DNA of 64,000 bases, taken from Aquatica leii (taxonomy: Eukaryota; Arthropoda; Insecta; Coleoptera; Lampyridae). Of the stretch, positions 21,479 to 35,579 are shown in pieces; position 1 is the first letter of the stretch; every line of letters starts with the position of its first letter. The translations under genes and the position numbers were made by a program. A model generated the notes under the pieces. That model was not told the origin of the DNA. It made no database searches and was given only the letters and a program-made list of their open reading frames with translations. The DNA is taken from positions 180,157,027 to 180,221,026 of the forward strand of contig CM069432.1 in assembly GCA_035610365.1 (NCBI GenBank). Direction: 5' to 3'.

Positions 21479-24400
21479 TTTATCAAATAATAACAAATAT
21501 TCATTAACTATGTGATTTCGTTTGTATTTTAAAATTTAAAAAAATATTAAAATATCACTCAGCACTTTTTAATATTTCTTTCTAAGAAAATGGATTTGTA
21601 ATTTATAAAAACTCAAAAAAAATATTATGTACAAACATTTTAAATTAAAAAATTAAAAAAAAAAGATGCACAAAAATTATAGTTTTATTGCAGACAACAG
21701 TACCTAAAAATATAAAGTAAAATTTCATGTGTAAGTATATAAAATAATTTTAATTTCGTTATTAGAAAGAGACACTACATGAACAATTTGCCAAATATAC
21801 AATAAGCAATGTACCTTACCAACAAGACGCGAAAGAATTTTTTGATCATAGAAGTTTTAGAGCCAGTATTTTTTAATTTTTTTTATAAAAATAAGAAATT
21901 GTAATGGTGTGAATAATTTGTTTCAAGATGTCGTGTTGGTACTAAAGAACTATTTGCCAGTATTTTATTGTACAGTAGTAAACATCAATAATAATATTTT
22001 CTAATAATAAATAATAATTTTATGAAATCTACGTTTTTCTACTGATGTTTAACAAAGTTTAATATCATTTAAAAAAAATGTATTATGTAGAATTTATTTA
22101 GTTTTGTTATACAGTGCAATTTTGTAAATTATAAAAAGTTATGATAACGTAGGTAATTTCAGTTTAGAAAAATTATAATAATTGATTTACTAATTTTCTA
22201 TTGTTTTGACTTTATATAATGGTATTGCGTTTTTGTACACAGATTTTAAACATTTACCTTAAAATACATAAATTATTATAGTCTTACCAAATGTAACTTA
22301 TACCACAGCTTATACAAAAATGTTTAAAATGTTAATCAACCGGTATTTAAAAAATTAAGCAATAACTTGTTGCGACTCAAACCTACATTTAAAATTGGAC
22401 AAATTATACACGTTTTAATTTTATTATTATAAAGTGAAGATTCATTCACAAAAAAATATTAAAACTTTCTGATTACATGGTTTTTACGTTAAATCTTGTA
22501 CATTCAAATATAACTTTTGTGATTAAAAAACAAATTAAAACCATGTGTATATAAGCAAAGTTTAAAAAAATATAAATTTAAGTAACTGATATTAAAAACT
22601 ATTAGCTCTAAAACACGCGTTACTTAGGTAATAAAACCGTTTACCAAATTTGTAGAGAGCAGACGCGTGTGAAATCATTTCAAAAGTTATGATTGCCTCG
22701 CCCAATATATTACAAAGTTTTTACTTTTACTAAATCTAATTACCATATTCTTCCAACTTAAAACTAAAATACCATATTACCTATAAAATTTTTGAACGTT
22801 ACTACAATACTGTTTTTATGTTACGCTTAAATTATGTAAAACCATTTAAATGTAGTAAAATTTATGTTATTTTAAGCATTTATGTCAATTTTCAGATAAA
22901 ATTTAATATTTAGTAATAACTTATTGAATGATTTTATCCAAAATAATTACAGACCATCAGCGGAAATTGAATGTCACTTCAATTTTTTTCATTTCTCAAC
23001 TATGTAAAATTAAATGAGTCAATTCCGCAAGTAAAAATTGTCTCATTGTTGCTGTTTTTATCTTATATTATTTTTACTGTCGTTGCTTTTCCACTGTAAT
23101 GGTAAGCACAAAGTTTAGGTATAACAAAATAATAAGAATTCTAAGATTGTTTTTATTAAATCTGAATAAATTAAAAAATATTTCTTGTCATAATTAATTA
23201 CTTTTTAGAACCTTAAATTTTAAATAACCGGTCTCTATAAAATATGTTAAACGTGTCAACTTCTAAAATAATAAGCTGCTACTTATGCATATGTAAAAAT
23301 TTGCGTAATTTATAAATTACTACAAGCATGACAAACATTATCATAATTTATACTTGTAACAAAATTTACACATAGGAAGGTGAACTAACACTAAATAATG
23401 ATAGAATGTAGCCGATGTTGTAATATTGACTATAAGATGCCTACTTTTTATTCATAATTAAAAATTCTTGTGATCCACTTAACATTTAAACTTGAATATA
23501 CTAAAATACGTCAAGTATTAAAATACCATAGATTTAGTGTTATTATGAGCTTTGGAATCATGGAAATGTTATCATTATTTTCCTTGTAATCAATTATAAA
23601 AGGATCTAATTTTTGTTAAAAGACAATAGAACTTAATATAACAAAATTTTTAAACTTTAGGTATTAAACATTTGTTTATATAGATCTGTTGGAAATACTT
23701 AAGCTTCTGTCAGAAATTTACATCAAAACTACAAACACCTTTTAAATATACATATATATTTGGTTTGTTTTGAATAAAATATTCATTGTTTGTACTTGTT
23801 CTCTTGCAATTTTATAAATAATGGACCTTAAAAAAAATGTTAAAATAACAGCACGTGTACTTTGTGTTAAATTGAAAAACATGTGCTTAGTTAAACAAAA
23901 CTAATAAACATAACCAGTTTGAATAAATAAACAATGATTTAAATATGGTTTTAAGTAGTTTCTTAGTATGTGAAACATCTCGGATACGTTTAACGATGTA
24001 GGTTACATACAACGTTTTAAATTTATTTAATTTAAACTTACTGTTTCTGCAAACTCTATTATTTTTTTAAAATTAACTTGTTTTGTTACAATTAATTTAC
24101 TACTGATAGAAGTAGAAATAGTTTAAAATCTATGATTACAGAAACAACAGAAAAAATACATAAAAAAAACAGAAACAAGCAATTGGCACCAAACATATTT
24201 TGAAACGTTTCTTACAAACCTAAAACTTTAAACAAATCACACTTTTTAAACGTTTCCGTGTTTGTATTGTTATGTTTCTGTTAGCCCTACGCGCGCAACC
24301 ATGCTTTAGAAGTTTTATTAGACAAGAAAACCAAAAACATTTACAAAATTTAACACGTGAAACTACAAAAAATTGTCGACCTTACGTTACAAATCCAAAA

Positions 24401-25739
24401 TAATTAATGAAAACTGAGATAAATGGTATTATAACATCGATTTTAGTTAATAAAAACGAAAAAAATATAAAATAAAACGTACAAGAATTTTCTAATTAGC
24501 GGTAACAAGAATTCCATGAGTTCGGCATTATTAGCCCTTGATAATATAGAATGTTTAATGTTCACAACCATTACTTTAAAATTAAATAACGATCGGCTTA
24601 ATTAAACGTATTTATTCTGTTTTCTAATTCAATAGTATGTACTTACCTAATTTGTCAAAAAAAAAACATTGACTTGCCTTAATTATTAAAAAGTTTATGA
24701 AATATGTAAATAAATATATTCAACAATAAGAAATATTACGCAAAGTTTCAATATTACGGCTTTTATAATTATTTTTATTAAAAAGTTTATTTCTTAATTT
24801 AAAAAAAAAATTGTTACTAAGCAAATAAAAAAATAAATTTTAAAACTGAATTTTTTTAATGTGTTTGTTTGCAAAGTATAATGTATATGTTGTTTTTAGC
24901 CGGTTTACCGTAAGTTCATTTAAAGAAATTTTAATAAAATGTTGGAAAATATTTTAAAATACTTTTTAATTAATTTTTAAATATCCAAGTTTAAAACTTT
25001 CACATTTTATAATTTTTATTTTAACGTAAAATATTTGTTTATTTTTACATTTATTGTAATAAGTAAATAAGTTTACTAAAACTTACTAATACAAATTTAT
25101 TAATTAATCCTCATTTCATAATTATAGTGTATTATACCTACGCATTATTATTACGCATTACTTTAATTATTTTTTGATGTCAAACAATGCCGTTTTTAGA
25201 TATATTGTTATAGTTTCTAAACCAAAAAGTTTGATTTTATTAATTTTCTTTTTATATAGGTATAGTGTGCAGACTTTTACGTTGATTACAAAAGTTAAAA
25301 CATTCCTCAACATTACGGGAATTGTTCATGTATTTTCTTTAAAAAAAATGTTTTAACGCTTTCGTAATCTTAGTGAAGAATAATACTTTTAAGTCTACAC
25401 ACTGTACATTTTTTTTTAAATGTTTACAGCTGTAACAACTAGCATTTATAATCAAAATTATACTTTATTTTATTTTAATTTATAAGATATGAATCTTTTA
25501 GACTTAAAATAAGAATATACTTTATCTGCAGAACTAATATCTGCCAAAAAAGATAATACACACCTGTAATATAGAATAAAATATAATCTAACAATAAATA
25601 GTCAAAATGATTTAGATTGTTAGTTAAAAAAATTTTCGAATTGTCTCTATTTTTAGCATCTTAATATATTTTTTAATTAGTTTTTAGCTGACTCTCAAAG
25701 TAACTAGTATCATAATTCTGTAACTTCTTCTATCGCATC

Positions 25740-26345
25740 AGTAATCGTATTGCCAAGAATATGAAAAATCGCACGATGTGTGAAAATTTGATTTTGTATT
25801 AAAGACGCAGTTTTTTTATGTTTGGTAATGAGTAGGCTCACACAATTAATGCTATCCCTTTTTCCAATAATAATATTTCGTAAACTTAACAAAAATCTGA
25901 TAATATGAAAAAGAGATGATCAAAAAGATTAATAGCAGTAAATATTTTTCTATTCAAGTTAATGAAAGTACTGAGTAGCACATCTGCCGTTTTAATGGCT
26001 GTTGTAACATACTTGAAAGAAGATAAACTTGTAGAAAAACGTTTGCATTGTCATCTTTTTTCTGAACGTACGACAAACGCAAATATTTTTCATGTGATTG
26101 ATTCCTAGTTTACCAAAAATAAAATAAAGTGTACAGAATGCTTGGTTAAGTACTGACGGTCTCAAGTGTATTTTAGGTTATTACTTTGGTTTCCTTAGAT
26201 AAGTCAAAGCATTAGCTCTCTTGGTAAAGTATACACATTGTAGCATCTATCGAGAAGCTATAACATCAAAACCTCTTCCTACGGGTATGACAAACGGTTT
26301 AAGTGATGCTGTAATAATGATCAATAAAGATGTAATAGTGGTCAC
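25740..26345 (+). pseudogene. hAT transposase relic (ZBED5/SCAND3-like)
   Basis: Read with frameshifts: NAIPFSNNNIS (about 25850-25882) and FYSS/SIQVNESTE (about 25945-25975) correspond to the IPLSN.T..RR and LQLDEST blocks. TSAVLMAVVTYLKEDKLVEK (about 25980-26040) and TTNANIFHVIDS follow, then STDGLKCILGY (about 26152-26185). THCSIYREAITSKPLPTGM ends it (about 26232-26290). The order is that of vertebrate and insect ZBED5/FAM200/SCAND3-type hAT transposases. Catalytic regions are interrupted by at least three frameshifts and stops. The minus-strand ORF at 25710-25892 is a shadow. A relative lies on the other strand at 43.3-44.4 kb. Confidence 0.65.
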
Positions 26346-27274
26346 GCTGCAAATATGATACAATCACTTAAATATCGATTTTCAATAATTATTAATATAA
26401 ATTAAATATAATATGAATTTTACAATTTGTGTGTAAGTCTATTTTATTTACTCTTTATAAATGTGTTTAGTTAGTTTTTTTTTTTTTTGATTTGGTGTTT
26501 TTTCTGTTATTTTATGCATGTGTGTTTTTATCTAAGTCTATATTTCTTAAGTGTTATTTTATTTTTCTACTTTTTGCAGAATTTTAGCTAACCTAAATTT
26601 GCGTTTAATGGTTTTATATGTAATATACTTATGAATTAACTGTAATATTATGTTGCATTTTATTAAATTTTTTTATTGTAATTTATATAACAAATTAAAC
26701 TTTTGATACACAGTCTCACTTTGAATACTCCTTGTTTGTCTTCGCTTAAATTCGTCACAAAGATTTACTGAGTTTGTTAACTTCTACGTAATTTTAAGTA
26801 CTGTTAAAAACAAGAAAACATCATCGACTGACTACAAACGCAACAACAGAATTATAAATAATTAATGCGCACATTAAAAAAATACAAATAAAGGTAGCCA
26901 AACAATTTTAATTAATTAAAAACAAAAACAAAATACAAGTTATACATGCAAAAAAACAAGTTTTATTTTAATGTTTGTATAAAAAATTGTTGTTTTTATA
27001 CCAGACTAACTGAAAATTGAAAATGATTGTAACAAAAATATTATTATAGGTTTTATTTTGCATATATTTTATAATTATTGTAACGTTTCAAATATACAGA
27101 ATCTAACAACTGCAAATATATAACACAAAAATTGTTTCAAATTAATGATTAGAAATAATTAAAAAAAGTTAAAATATACTTGTCAAATAAAAAAAATAAA
27201 CAACCTATAAGAGTTTAGATTTACAATAACAAAAACATGTTTTAAGAAACGCGAGCTTCTCCAGACGTTCATTA

Positions 27275-28133
27275 AAGGTGGATTTATACTTGTCTTATAA
27301 CTTATAACTTAGTCTCATCTTAATCTTAAGAAAATTCAACCTGTGTAAGTTAATGGAAGTTGTTATAGTTGTTTTAGAAGCGTCTTAGTTTTAGATCAGT
27401 CGTATCAAAGGTGAAAAATTAGAAGTTGAAGGCGAAATTGTTAAAACTAGGTGTTGCGCAAGTGCAAGTACAAATTTAATCAGCTGATCTGTTAAAACTT
27501 CACGTTTGCTTTTGATTTAATAAAACAAAATACAAAATTGTTGAATAAATTCTGCAGTACTTATTAGATTAACCAAACATTGAGGCGTTGTATTAAAATT
27601 TCTTTGATTTATTGATATTTAAAAATTAATTTTACTTTCAATCCCACTGAATTCTATTCGACAATAATAAAAATGACAAACATAATAAATACATGCGAAA
27701 ACAAAATTACAATAACATCAAAACCTAAAATTTAAAAAACTGTTAATTCCACCAGACAATTTCATCGACAGTTTTTTCATTAGGTAAAATCAAATGTCAA
27801 ACAACGTGTCTAATTTGCTCGGTACATGTTAATGAAGTTTTTGCTATAATACTTTAAGTGAATACATATACGAAAAGTGTAAAATAACAATGTTAACAAC
27901 TACAACACCAACCAAATTTCAAAAACCGAATTAAAAAAATTAAGAAAAAAAATTTCTAAATCAAAGATTTTGTTATACGTCATCAAACTATGTGAAATTT
28001 AAGTGTGTTCTGATTGGTTTATTTTTAAGATCTAAGACGAATATAAATGGTATTTAAGCTTGTTCTAAGATGTTCAAAAAACGTAAGTTATAAGACTAAG
28101 ATAAGACTAAGTTGTAAGAAAGTATATCACCTT
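27275..28133. mobile_element. TIR element, about 0.86 kb, non-autonomous
   Basis: The left end AAGGTGGATTTATACTTG, followed by ATAACTTAGTCTCATCTTA, is matched in inverse by the right end TAAGATAAGACTAAGTTGT and AAGTATATCACCTT. The TIRs are about 50 bp with a few mismatches. Both ends abut TTAA/TAA-like sequence, so a target duplication of TTAA or TAA is possible but cannot be fixed. No transposase ORF is inside. Confidence 0.65.
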
Positions 28134-29234
28134 AAAACAAAAAAACAGTACAATTATGAATTAAAATATTTAAACATATTTATTGGATATAAGCATTATC
28201 TACCTTTTATTATTTTAAAACAATAATTTAATATGGTCGTCATTCAAAGCAACGTATTTCTTTATGTTCGGGCTACAATTAATGGAGCCCATGCCTGTAT
28301 ATGTAGCGAGCATTGCAACGTGGCGTTGCAATCTCCACTACGAGATTTTCATATGCAGTTTTAACGTGCGAAAGGGCTCATGCGTTTGTAACCCGCAATG
28401 ATTTCAATATTTCAACTCAGTAATCAATCAATACGTCAACGTCCAGTTGTACAGTTTACTTCTAATTCTGATTACTGCAAACAAAACTAAAAGTTACAAA
28501 ATTAAAACAATGTTATTTGCGTTTAAATTTGCATTTAAACATATTTTTTGCATGATAAATTTTGTAACATTCCTCTATACAAAGTCCTATTTACAGAACG
28601 CCAGCTTTGTAACATACTTTTGTTTGTTTTTTTTATTTTGCGTATTTCCGGTAGGTGGAATATTTTTAGTACTATTTTATTGATTTTCGAATACACTCCA
28701 CTGTGGTTAATTGCATATCGCAATTATTGATCAGTTTCATATTTTATGTATAGTCTAATACACAGTTTGATTTCATAATTTCCTTGCCCGTTCGAGCAAT
28801 GTTTCTACTATTTTCCATTTCTCCTTTATTAAATATTAAAAACAGTAGCACGTCAGATTTCTTTTCAGCTAAAAACTAATACATTTCCGCATTTTTTGCG
28901 TTTGCTCGTTCCGCATAATACTCGAATTAAAAATTTTGAAAAAATGTTTTTATTTTTTTACTGGGCCACATAACCTTGTGTTTTGCTGATTCAGATACTC
29001 CGCTAGTTTTCGCCTAGTATAGTAGTTATCAGTATACCGGAGATGCTCTTTTTGCAAATATTTTAACATAAGTTTTTTTATTACCGCACCAGAAACACCT
29101 AATGGTGTATATCAAATTCAGAACCAGTCTATACCAACATCTACAAAACAATTGTCGTTGCATAAAACAAATATTTTTATTCCAAAGCGATGCCTTTTTG
29201 ATGAAATGCAGCCTAGCCTTGAATAAGAGAACTG

Positions 29235-29345
29235 AAACAAATGTTATCAAATATTTCGAAGTTTTTTCTAGCAATTCAATAAGAGATTGTGCCCGCGACA
29301 TATTAGTATCTATTGGAACTGTGCATCATATTTTGTTTCATATTT
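29235..29345 (+). pseudogene. Helix-turn-helix fragment, transposase-like
   Basis: NVIKYFEVFSSNSIRDCARD then ILVSIGTVHHILFHI resembles the homeodomain-like DNA-binding helix pair of insect transposases: P.SIRD.AR..GVS.GTVHRIL. Only about 35 residues can be aligned and no catalytic domain follows. Confidence 0.35.
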
Positions 29346-32300
29346 GCCAATTTAACTAACCGCTTTCTCAAATAATAACAAAGTTGGCAATAGCGCCGAT
29401 TTTATTTTGAACACATTGTTTATTTTATTGTCTGTTTTGGTTCGCTTCGAACCGTTAGTACCACGAAATATTGATGGTAAATCCATTTTCTATGTATTGA
29501 GGTAAAAATATACTTTTGGACATTTAAAAAAAAATATTTTAGCATTTATTTTTTCTGAGAAAAAATTAACTCCATATAATGGTTATTAAAACATTTTAAA
29601 AATTGTCCTACAATCATACATTTGTTAGTCATATGTTTACTCTAGCTACACATGAACTACACAATACCTATAATGCATAATTTATAATAAAAACCAAGCA
29701 TCGTCAACAAGTGACACCCGTACCGAGCTCTATTGACGACAGCCGTAGTTAAAAGATTAAGGTTGCGTTTGAAATATGTTGGGTTGCCTAAAATTTTGAA
29801 TTTTTAGTTGGATGTTGACGGTTTGCGTTTAATATTACATTTAAAAAGTGAAATAGTAATTTTTATTGCACATTAATTACTAATAAAGAAATTATTAGCG
29901 TCAAAAGTTGCTCACTTTTTTACATCTTATAAAAGAGAGAATTGCCATTAAATCAACAAATGTTTCGAAATATAAATACTCGAAACTTCTAGAACGACAT
30001 TTGAAATATTAGAACATTTCAGTATTAACAAAAATTGTGTAATATGGAAATGTAATATTAAACAGAAATATTTCCGTATAATCAATGTTAAATGAAAATT
30101 CGATAACAGAAACCTTATTTATTTTAGTTAAGTCATTTTAACACGGATGGCGGTGAAAAAGAAGTTGTTTTGTTTCGTTCATAAGGCTTATTTTTGCACT
30201 TTACGCTAATCGTCGCTAATGTCATTAAATTTTTGAAGATTTCGAAGAAGTGAATGCATATGCAAAACATAGTTTTATGAGTTGATATTTAATGCCACCG
30301 TTTTATGATAAAAAAAACAAAAACAGATTAGGTACACAACAATCTACATTTTTTTTTAATTAGATGGTACGAGAGTTCATAGATAAAAATCCACGATGAC
30401 AATTTGTTTCACATGTTTAGGTATGGTTTGATAAATTGTTACCTTAGCTAAATCTATTATACAATAGTAATCAAGTATTGAAAACAAATGTTTTCCTGAA
30501 AAAATCAAAATCGGAACTGTGTCCCATTTGGTAAAATTAATAAAAACACTGTAGTTATTATAATAGCAATAATTTTTGACGTAGAATTAATAAATTGTGT
30601 CGTTCAACTTCAGCATCAATTTTCATTTATGTAAATAGAAATAATTTTACATTTACAAATTGAAATGATTTTTTATTTCTAGATAAAATTACAGTACAAA
30701 AAATTGAAATTCTTTCAACAATAAAAATTTAAAAAAAAATGATTATGACATATGATATGCATCCATACTTGATCGGTACCTAATCGGAGTTGCGCTCATC
30801 TAACCGCGAAAATTCTTCTTCTATATGTACGGAAGTATGTTCTTAAGTCACTTCTATATGTAGTTTAGAATTTGACTTGGTGGTCAAGTTGATTACCTAA
30901 CTCTTTTGGTTTCATTTCGGTTGCTTCTTTAATTATCGATTTCTTTTTTGGCAAAATCAGTTCAATAGAAAATCTAGTCCATAAACCGAAATGCAAATTT
31001 TAAATCAGACTAAAAGAAAAAAAATGAGCCATTATCGATAACGCTGTTTTTGGGGGTTCTCCAAAGAAACAAAAACCAAATAAATTTTTATTTGTTTTAT
31101 GGTTGGCATCTTCTTATGTAGATTATTGCGTACCTACTAGTATATCCATTTCACCGAGCTTCTATAATGACAGCTTGAATAAAGTGAAATAAATAGCAAA
31201 GGTTTTTATTGCAAAACATAATTTTTGGAATTTAGAAAGTTTGAAAACTCTAACAAAGATGTTTGCAAATTTATTTAATTGCAATTAAATGTTATACAAA
31301 TTACTACATAATTAAAATAAGATAGTAATAAAATAATAATAAAAATGCAACTTTAAATAATATTAGGTATTTTAAGTTGGTTGTTAATCAACAAAGAGTG
31401 TCCAAAAAAATAGTTTTTTTAGCAGCTTTATTAATATCAAAACTCATTTTACACAAAACAAAAATTTTTTTAGATTGAAAATAGTAAATTAAAAAAAAAC
31501 GCAATCATTATTGCTTTATTGTCAAAATTTCTCAATTACTAAAAAAAGCAAAATGCATTTTCTTCTGGTCTTTGATAGGGGCTGCCACCCGTACAATTCC
31601 TTAAATTATTATAATGTAAATTCTATGATGGCAAATGTTAAAAAGTGCACGTGTTTATTATTTTTGTATTTATTATTAACAATACAGAGGTATCAAATGT
31701 AGCCCACCTTAAGCCCGACCTCACGATCCGCCACTGATACTGTATAAATCTTAACCACTTGCCGTATTTAAATATTTAGCGTAAATCAATTGAAGAACAG
31801 AAAAAATAAGCAATGGTTACGAGGTAGCAAAATTCTTGGCAATATGTAAAATTGAATATATTTGGGCTTTGTTTAGTGGCAGATTTCACAATTGTATATG
31901 GCTATACCTTTTGTAAGCAGAATTTGACTTATTGTTGAATAATAACTGAGGATTTATATACATTACGCTGAATCGGTAGTTGTACATAAAAATCAAAGTC
32001 AAAATTGAGGTTTTGTAAAATACACAGAAAACCGCAGAAAACACGGTTATTTAAATTCTGAATGGTTTGTGCAAACGGCCGATGTTGTTTTCGCATAACT
32101 ATTGTTGTAGTTGATAGAACATTGATAAAATTTTGTCAGTTTCGGTACGTAAATAGTTTGCATCTATGTAATAGTAAATAACATGTTACCATTAAATCTT
32201 CATAGATAGATGACAGCATAAATTTATTTTTCAATTTTTATAGGTTTCGCTAAAAACGTACCAATGGCTATTGAATGACTAATGAACTATAACTTAACGT

Positions 32301-33214
32301 CGAGATACAAATTAGTTACTTGATTAAAAAATTACTAATTGCCTTAGAAAAACTCTTAAGTTAACAGTGTAAACGAAATACATATATTAATTTTGTTTTC
32401 TTAGTGTGCACATTTTATGTTTTAGTCGCGCACGGAATTCCAAATTTCCTTAAAAACGACAAACTTTTAAATAATTTTCACCGATTGTTGCTATTAAAAT
32501 ATGAACTCAGCAATGAACTAAATAAAAAATTTATTAAAATTCAAATCAAGTTTATCATTATCCGACTATTACATAAACATACTTGCAGTTTACTAAAAAC
32601 ATTCAGTGTCAAGTGTCAAAAAAGATAAAAGAAATAGAAACATTTTGTTTATAAATTGTACTAAAATTATCAACAAAGTGGGTTATGTACGGCATAAGAG
32701 TTGTTACTAAATTATATTTACTTTTCATTTTTTTGATTAATTTATATATCAGCCGGGAACAAATATCAAATAAAATATATTTTTTTACCGTAGAAGGCAT
32801 AGAACTATCTAAATTAATTTTGACAAACGTGATTAGTTTAACCTTGTCTTCAAAACGCACGCTAAATCTCTCTTTTTAATAATCTTATGTTAAGCAGTAA
32901 TTATGTAATAAAAACATATAAATATGACTTTATCCTAAAGTGATTTCGATAACTACCTTGAAAAGTAATTTGAAAGGTATGTATTAGGGACAATGCTTTA
33001 GTAAAGTAATTAGAATTTACATAATTATGGTAATAATTAAAAATGATTAATGAAAGAAAAATGCATTAATAAAGGTGTCGATTACATTGCAGATAACAAA
33101 CTGCTGTACTTTCAATTTATTGTAGCAGGTTGATATATTACAATTATCTTTTAGTGTATCGTGTAATTTAAACAAGTGACGTGTATATACAATAACGTAT
33201 AGGAATCCACTCAC

Positions 33215-33320
33215 CTTTACGTCCATTTGACACCGTAAACGTAATATTTTCAAATTCAATATCTATTTTTTTATTTCGCGGTAAATGCAAAGAAACTGCA
33301 GTTTGCACTAGTTCACTCAT
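33215..33320 (-). CDS. ABCG-type half-transporter, coding exon 1 with start codon
   Basis: It starts with ATG at 33320-33318 in a good insect context (A at -3). The 35 codons begin MSELVQTAVSLHLPRNKK and continue IDIEFENITFTVSNGRK, ending with one base (phase 1) before GTGAGT. The segment [21 protein letters not shown] is the usual lead into the ABCG nucleotide-binding domain, and it forms in frame only when joined to exon 2 at 14725. No signal peptide is present, as expected for ABCG proteins, whose N-terminus is cytosolic. An untranslated upstream exon is possible. The ORF at 33047-33259 on the same strand is a different frame and not real. Confidence 0.9.
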
Positions 33321-33600
33321 TTTACGGTTGATGCACTATAATTGTTTCGTTTTACAATGATATACGCAATGTGTGCATGCAATTATATGAAATGACCTAT
33401 TGATAACAGCGACGACCGCGACGACGACGTTTTCAGAACTTATACGGTTATGTGTAATCACGTTGAAGCATTTACATATAATGAGCTTAACTTGAATTAT
33501 TACTGACCGTCTAAACTACGTTCGTTTTTTTTTCAGAACGACCGCGCAAGGAAAATTACTTCTTCACTCTCGTTTTCTTCCGTAACGGGTTAGAAAAATA
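33321..33600 (-). promoter_or_regulatory. 5' leader and possible promoter of the ABCG gene
   Basis: This is the stretch upstream of the ATG. It has higher GC content than the surroundings and a CGACGA-type run at 33411-33432. A TATAAGT word at 33440-33446 lies at a plausible distance from a start near 33410. AATTATAG just before TGCATCAACC (about 33340) could instead be a splice acceptor from an upstream non-coding exon. The sequence alone does not decide between the two. Confidence 0.35.
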
Positions 33601-35278
33601 AAATATTCTGACTTAGCCAATTATTAATAATTTAATCAAAACATGTTAATTTTATTAAAACGGTATTTCTTAATTTCACTTAATGTGCATAGTTTTTTGA
33701 TAACTAAATACTTGCAGAACACAAACCAGAACAGAACAACCTTGGCAAAGTTTAAATGCGTTTATGCTTAAAATAAACCAGAAACTAGCCTGAAACAAGC
33801 TTCTCACGTCTGTGCAGGTACATACCTATTAAGGCAATTCACAATTTGAATCGACCAGTATCTAACTGTAATCAACGATCAGTCTTCTTTTTTTACTAAT
33901 ACTAGTAGCTGACAAATCTACGATATTCTAAATTTATTAGGTTAATTAATGTTTAATAAAAAATTATACTGTCTGATGGAATTTTAAAGACTTTTCTAAA
34001 TGTTACACGTTATAGTAAAAATTAACTTATGCTATTAAAACATTACAGTATCTTCATTTTTATGGTTATTTTTATATCAATGCTTATCAGACATAAAATA
34101 CTCTGTAAAGATACTCTCAAATGATTAACATTTACATTATCAAACGGATAAAAAAAATTTGTTTGTATACTCTAATTGTTGAGTTAAAAAAAATTAACAA
34201 CAAAATAATGACATATAACTTTGTTCATAAAATTATTATTGCATATTCACCAATTATAGCTGACGTTTTTAGTTATAATAAATAAAATAATTTGTACTAA
34301 TACATATAGATAATTTATACTGAATCAATGTATAATAATTTTCAATATAATGATTATCAAAATATAGATGGAAACATACGCAAACAGGATAATTTTTTAT
34401 TGCATAGTAATATATCGACACACCAACTTTTATTTAATTGTTATAAAAATAACGTAATAATGGCAGATACAGAAAATACACTCAAATTTACTAGTACTAT
34501 AATTTCGACAGACGTGGTAAATATGTTGGGATTGTGTTTGTAACTAAATTGACAACCACGGTGGTGGTCACGATTAGATTATTCCTACACACAAAACGAA
34601 GCTTAATTTATGTGATTATTTGTGTGATTGTATTCTCTTCTTTTACTACTCATTCGTTAATGTTTTTTTTATTTCAAGTATATGCTTTCCCTTCTTGGGT
34701 TGCTAAGAAACATTTATTGGCAACTTTACAATTTTTTTTAGAAATTTAATTTGTAGTATTTAAATATACTTTGTGGTTTTTTTGATAATTTTTTTTTGTT
34801 AAATTATTGTAATTGTAAACAGCATACTTAGGTTCTGTAACTAACACGGCACTAGTGTAGCTCAGTACAGTATTTTAAACTAAAACTAAAACAAAAAAGG
34901 TTTTTTCCACTACTTGTCTTGAAACAAGATCTCGTTGATCATAATTTTATTGTTGAATGACATTTATAAGCATACATTAATGCCCTAAAACTTATTCTTG
35001 TTTTAATTTTGAATCTGAATGTTTGTAACTTGGGTAGTGTCAAAATTTACCAACAAACACACAGTAAAGAAAATAGATACTTTCTCGAACAAATTAAATT
35101 ACATTAGGTGCAAAAGTCACATTTATGAATCTTTTTCACTTCCAGCACATTGTTCATGTGAACACATTTTCTGGAGGAAGTTTTCCAATTTCTTCTAAAT
35201 CATTGTCTTCGTCTGCGGGAATAAATTTATTTGTGTCTTCTTCTGAATGAGAATTAGGAGTCTTAAAATTTGGAAATA
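33601..35278. other. Intergenic stretch, no gene seen
   Basis: AT-rich. No copia 5' LTR or tRNA primer-binding site could be recognised before the gag start at 35279, so the copia element appears to be truncated or its LTR too diverged. Small ORFs at 34328-34749 have no recognisable motif. Confidence 0.5.
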
Positions 35279-35579
35279 ATGTCTTTGTTAACGCAACAAT
35301 TGCCTAACTTAAAACCATTTGATGGGAATAATTTAGAATAAAGCTATAGCTGGAAAAAAATTAAGTGTTAGACGTTATAGAAGATGTAGACATAACATCA
35401 GAATTTAGTGTGGAATTTAAAAAGAAAGACATTAAAGCAAGAAATTTAATAGTTCAGTGTTTGCATGATAATGTTTTAGATACGATAAAAGATAAAAAGA
35501 CTGCAAATGATATGAATGAAACTATAAAAAAATGTTACGTGAAGAAAGGCTTATCGGCACAGGTGGAAATGCAAAAGAA

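Larger units (their letters stand above)
14726..33214 (-). other. 18.5-kb ABCG intron 1
   Basis: It runs from the GTGAGT donor at 33214 down to the TTATTATTAG acceptor at 14726. It is packed with decayed mobile DNA listed separately. Parts where I see nothing are 14726-16890 (except a TTTAA pentanucleotide run at about 15213-15237), 17185-18830, 21479-25690, 26345-27270, 28135-29230 and 29345-33214. In 28260-28400 there is a slightly GC-richer patch with GCATTGCAACGTGG and GGCGTTGCAAT forming a short hairpin. At about 31692-31712 a CACCTTAAGCCCG word also occurs inverted at 58745. Confidence 0.85.

Noticed and set aside
32404..32879. Overlapping ORFs on both strands near ABCG exon 1
   Set aside because: No ABC transporter motif, strongly AT-biased codons, located inside the intron.
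34800..35278. 5' LTR of the copia element at 35.3 kb
   Set aside because: TGTTGAATGAC at about 34953 resembles the 3' LTR start TGTTGAATACA for nine bases only; the following text does not match.
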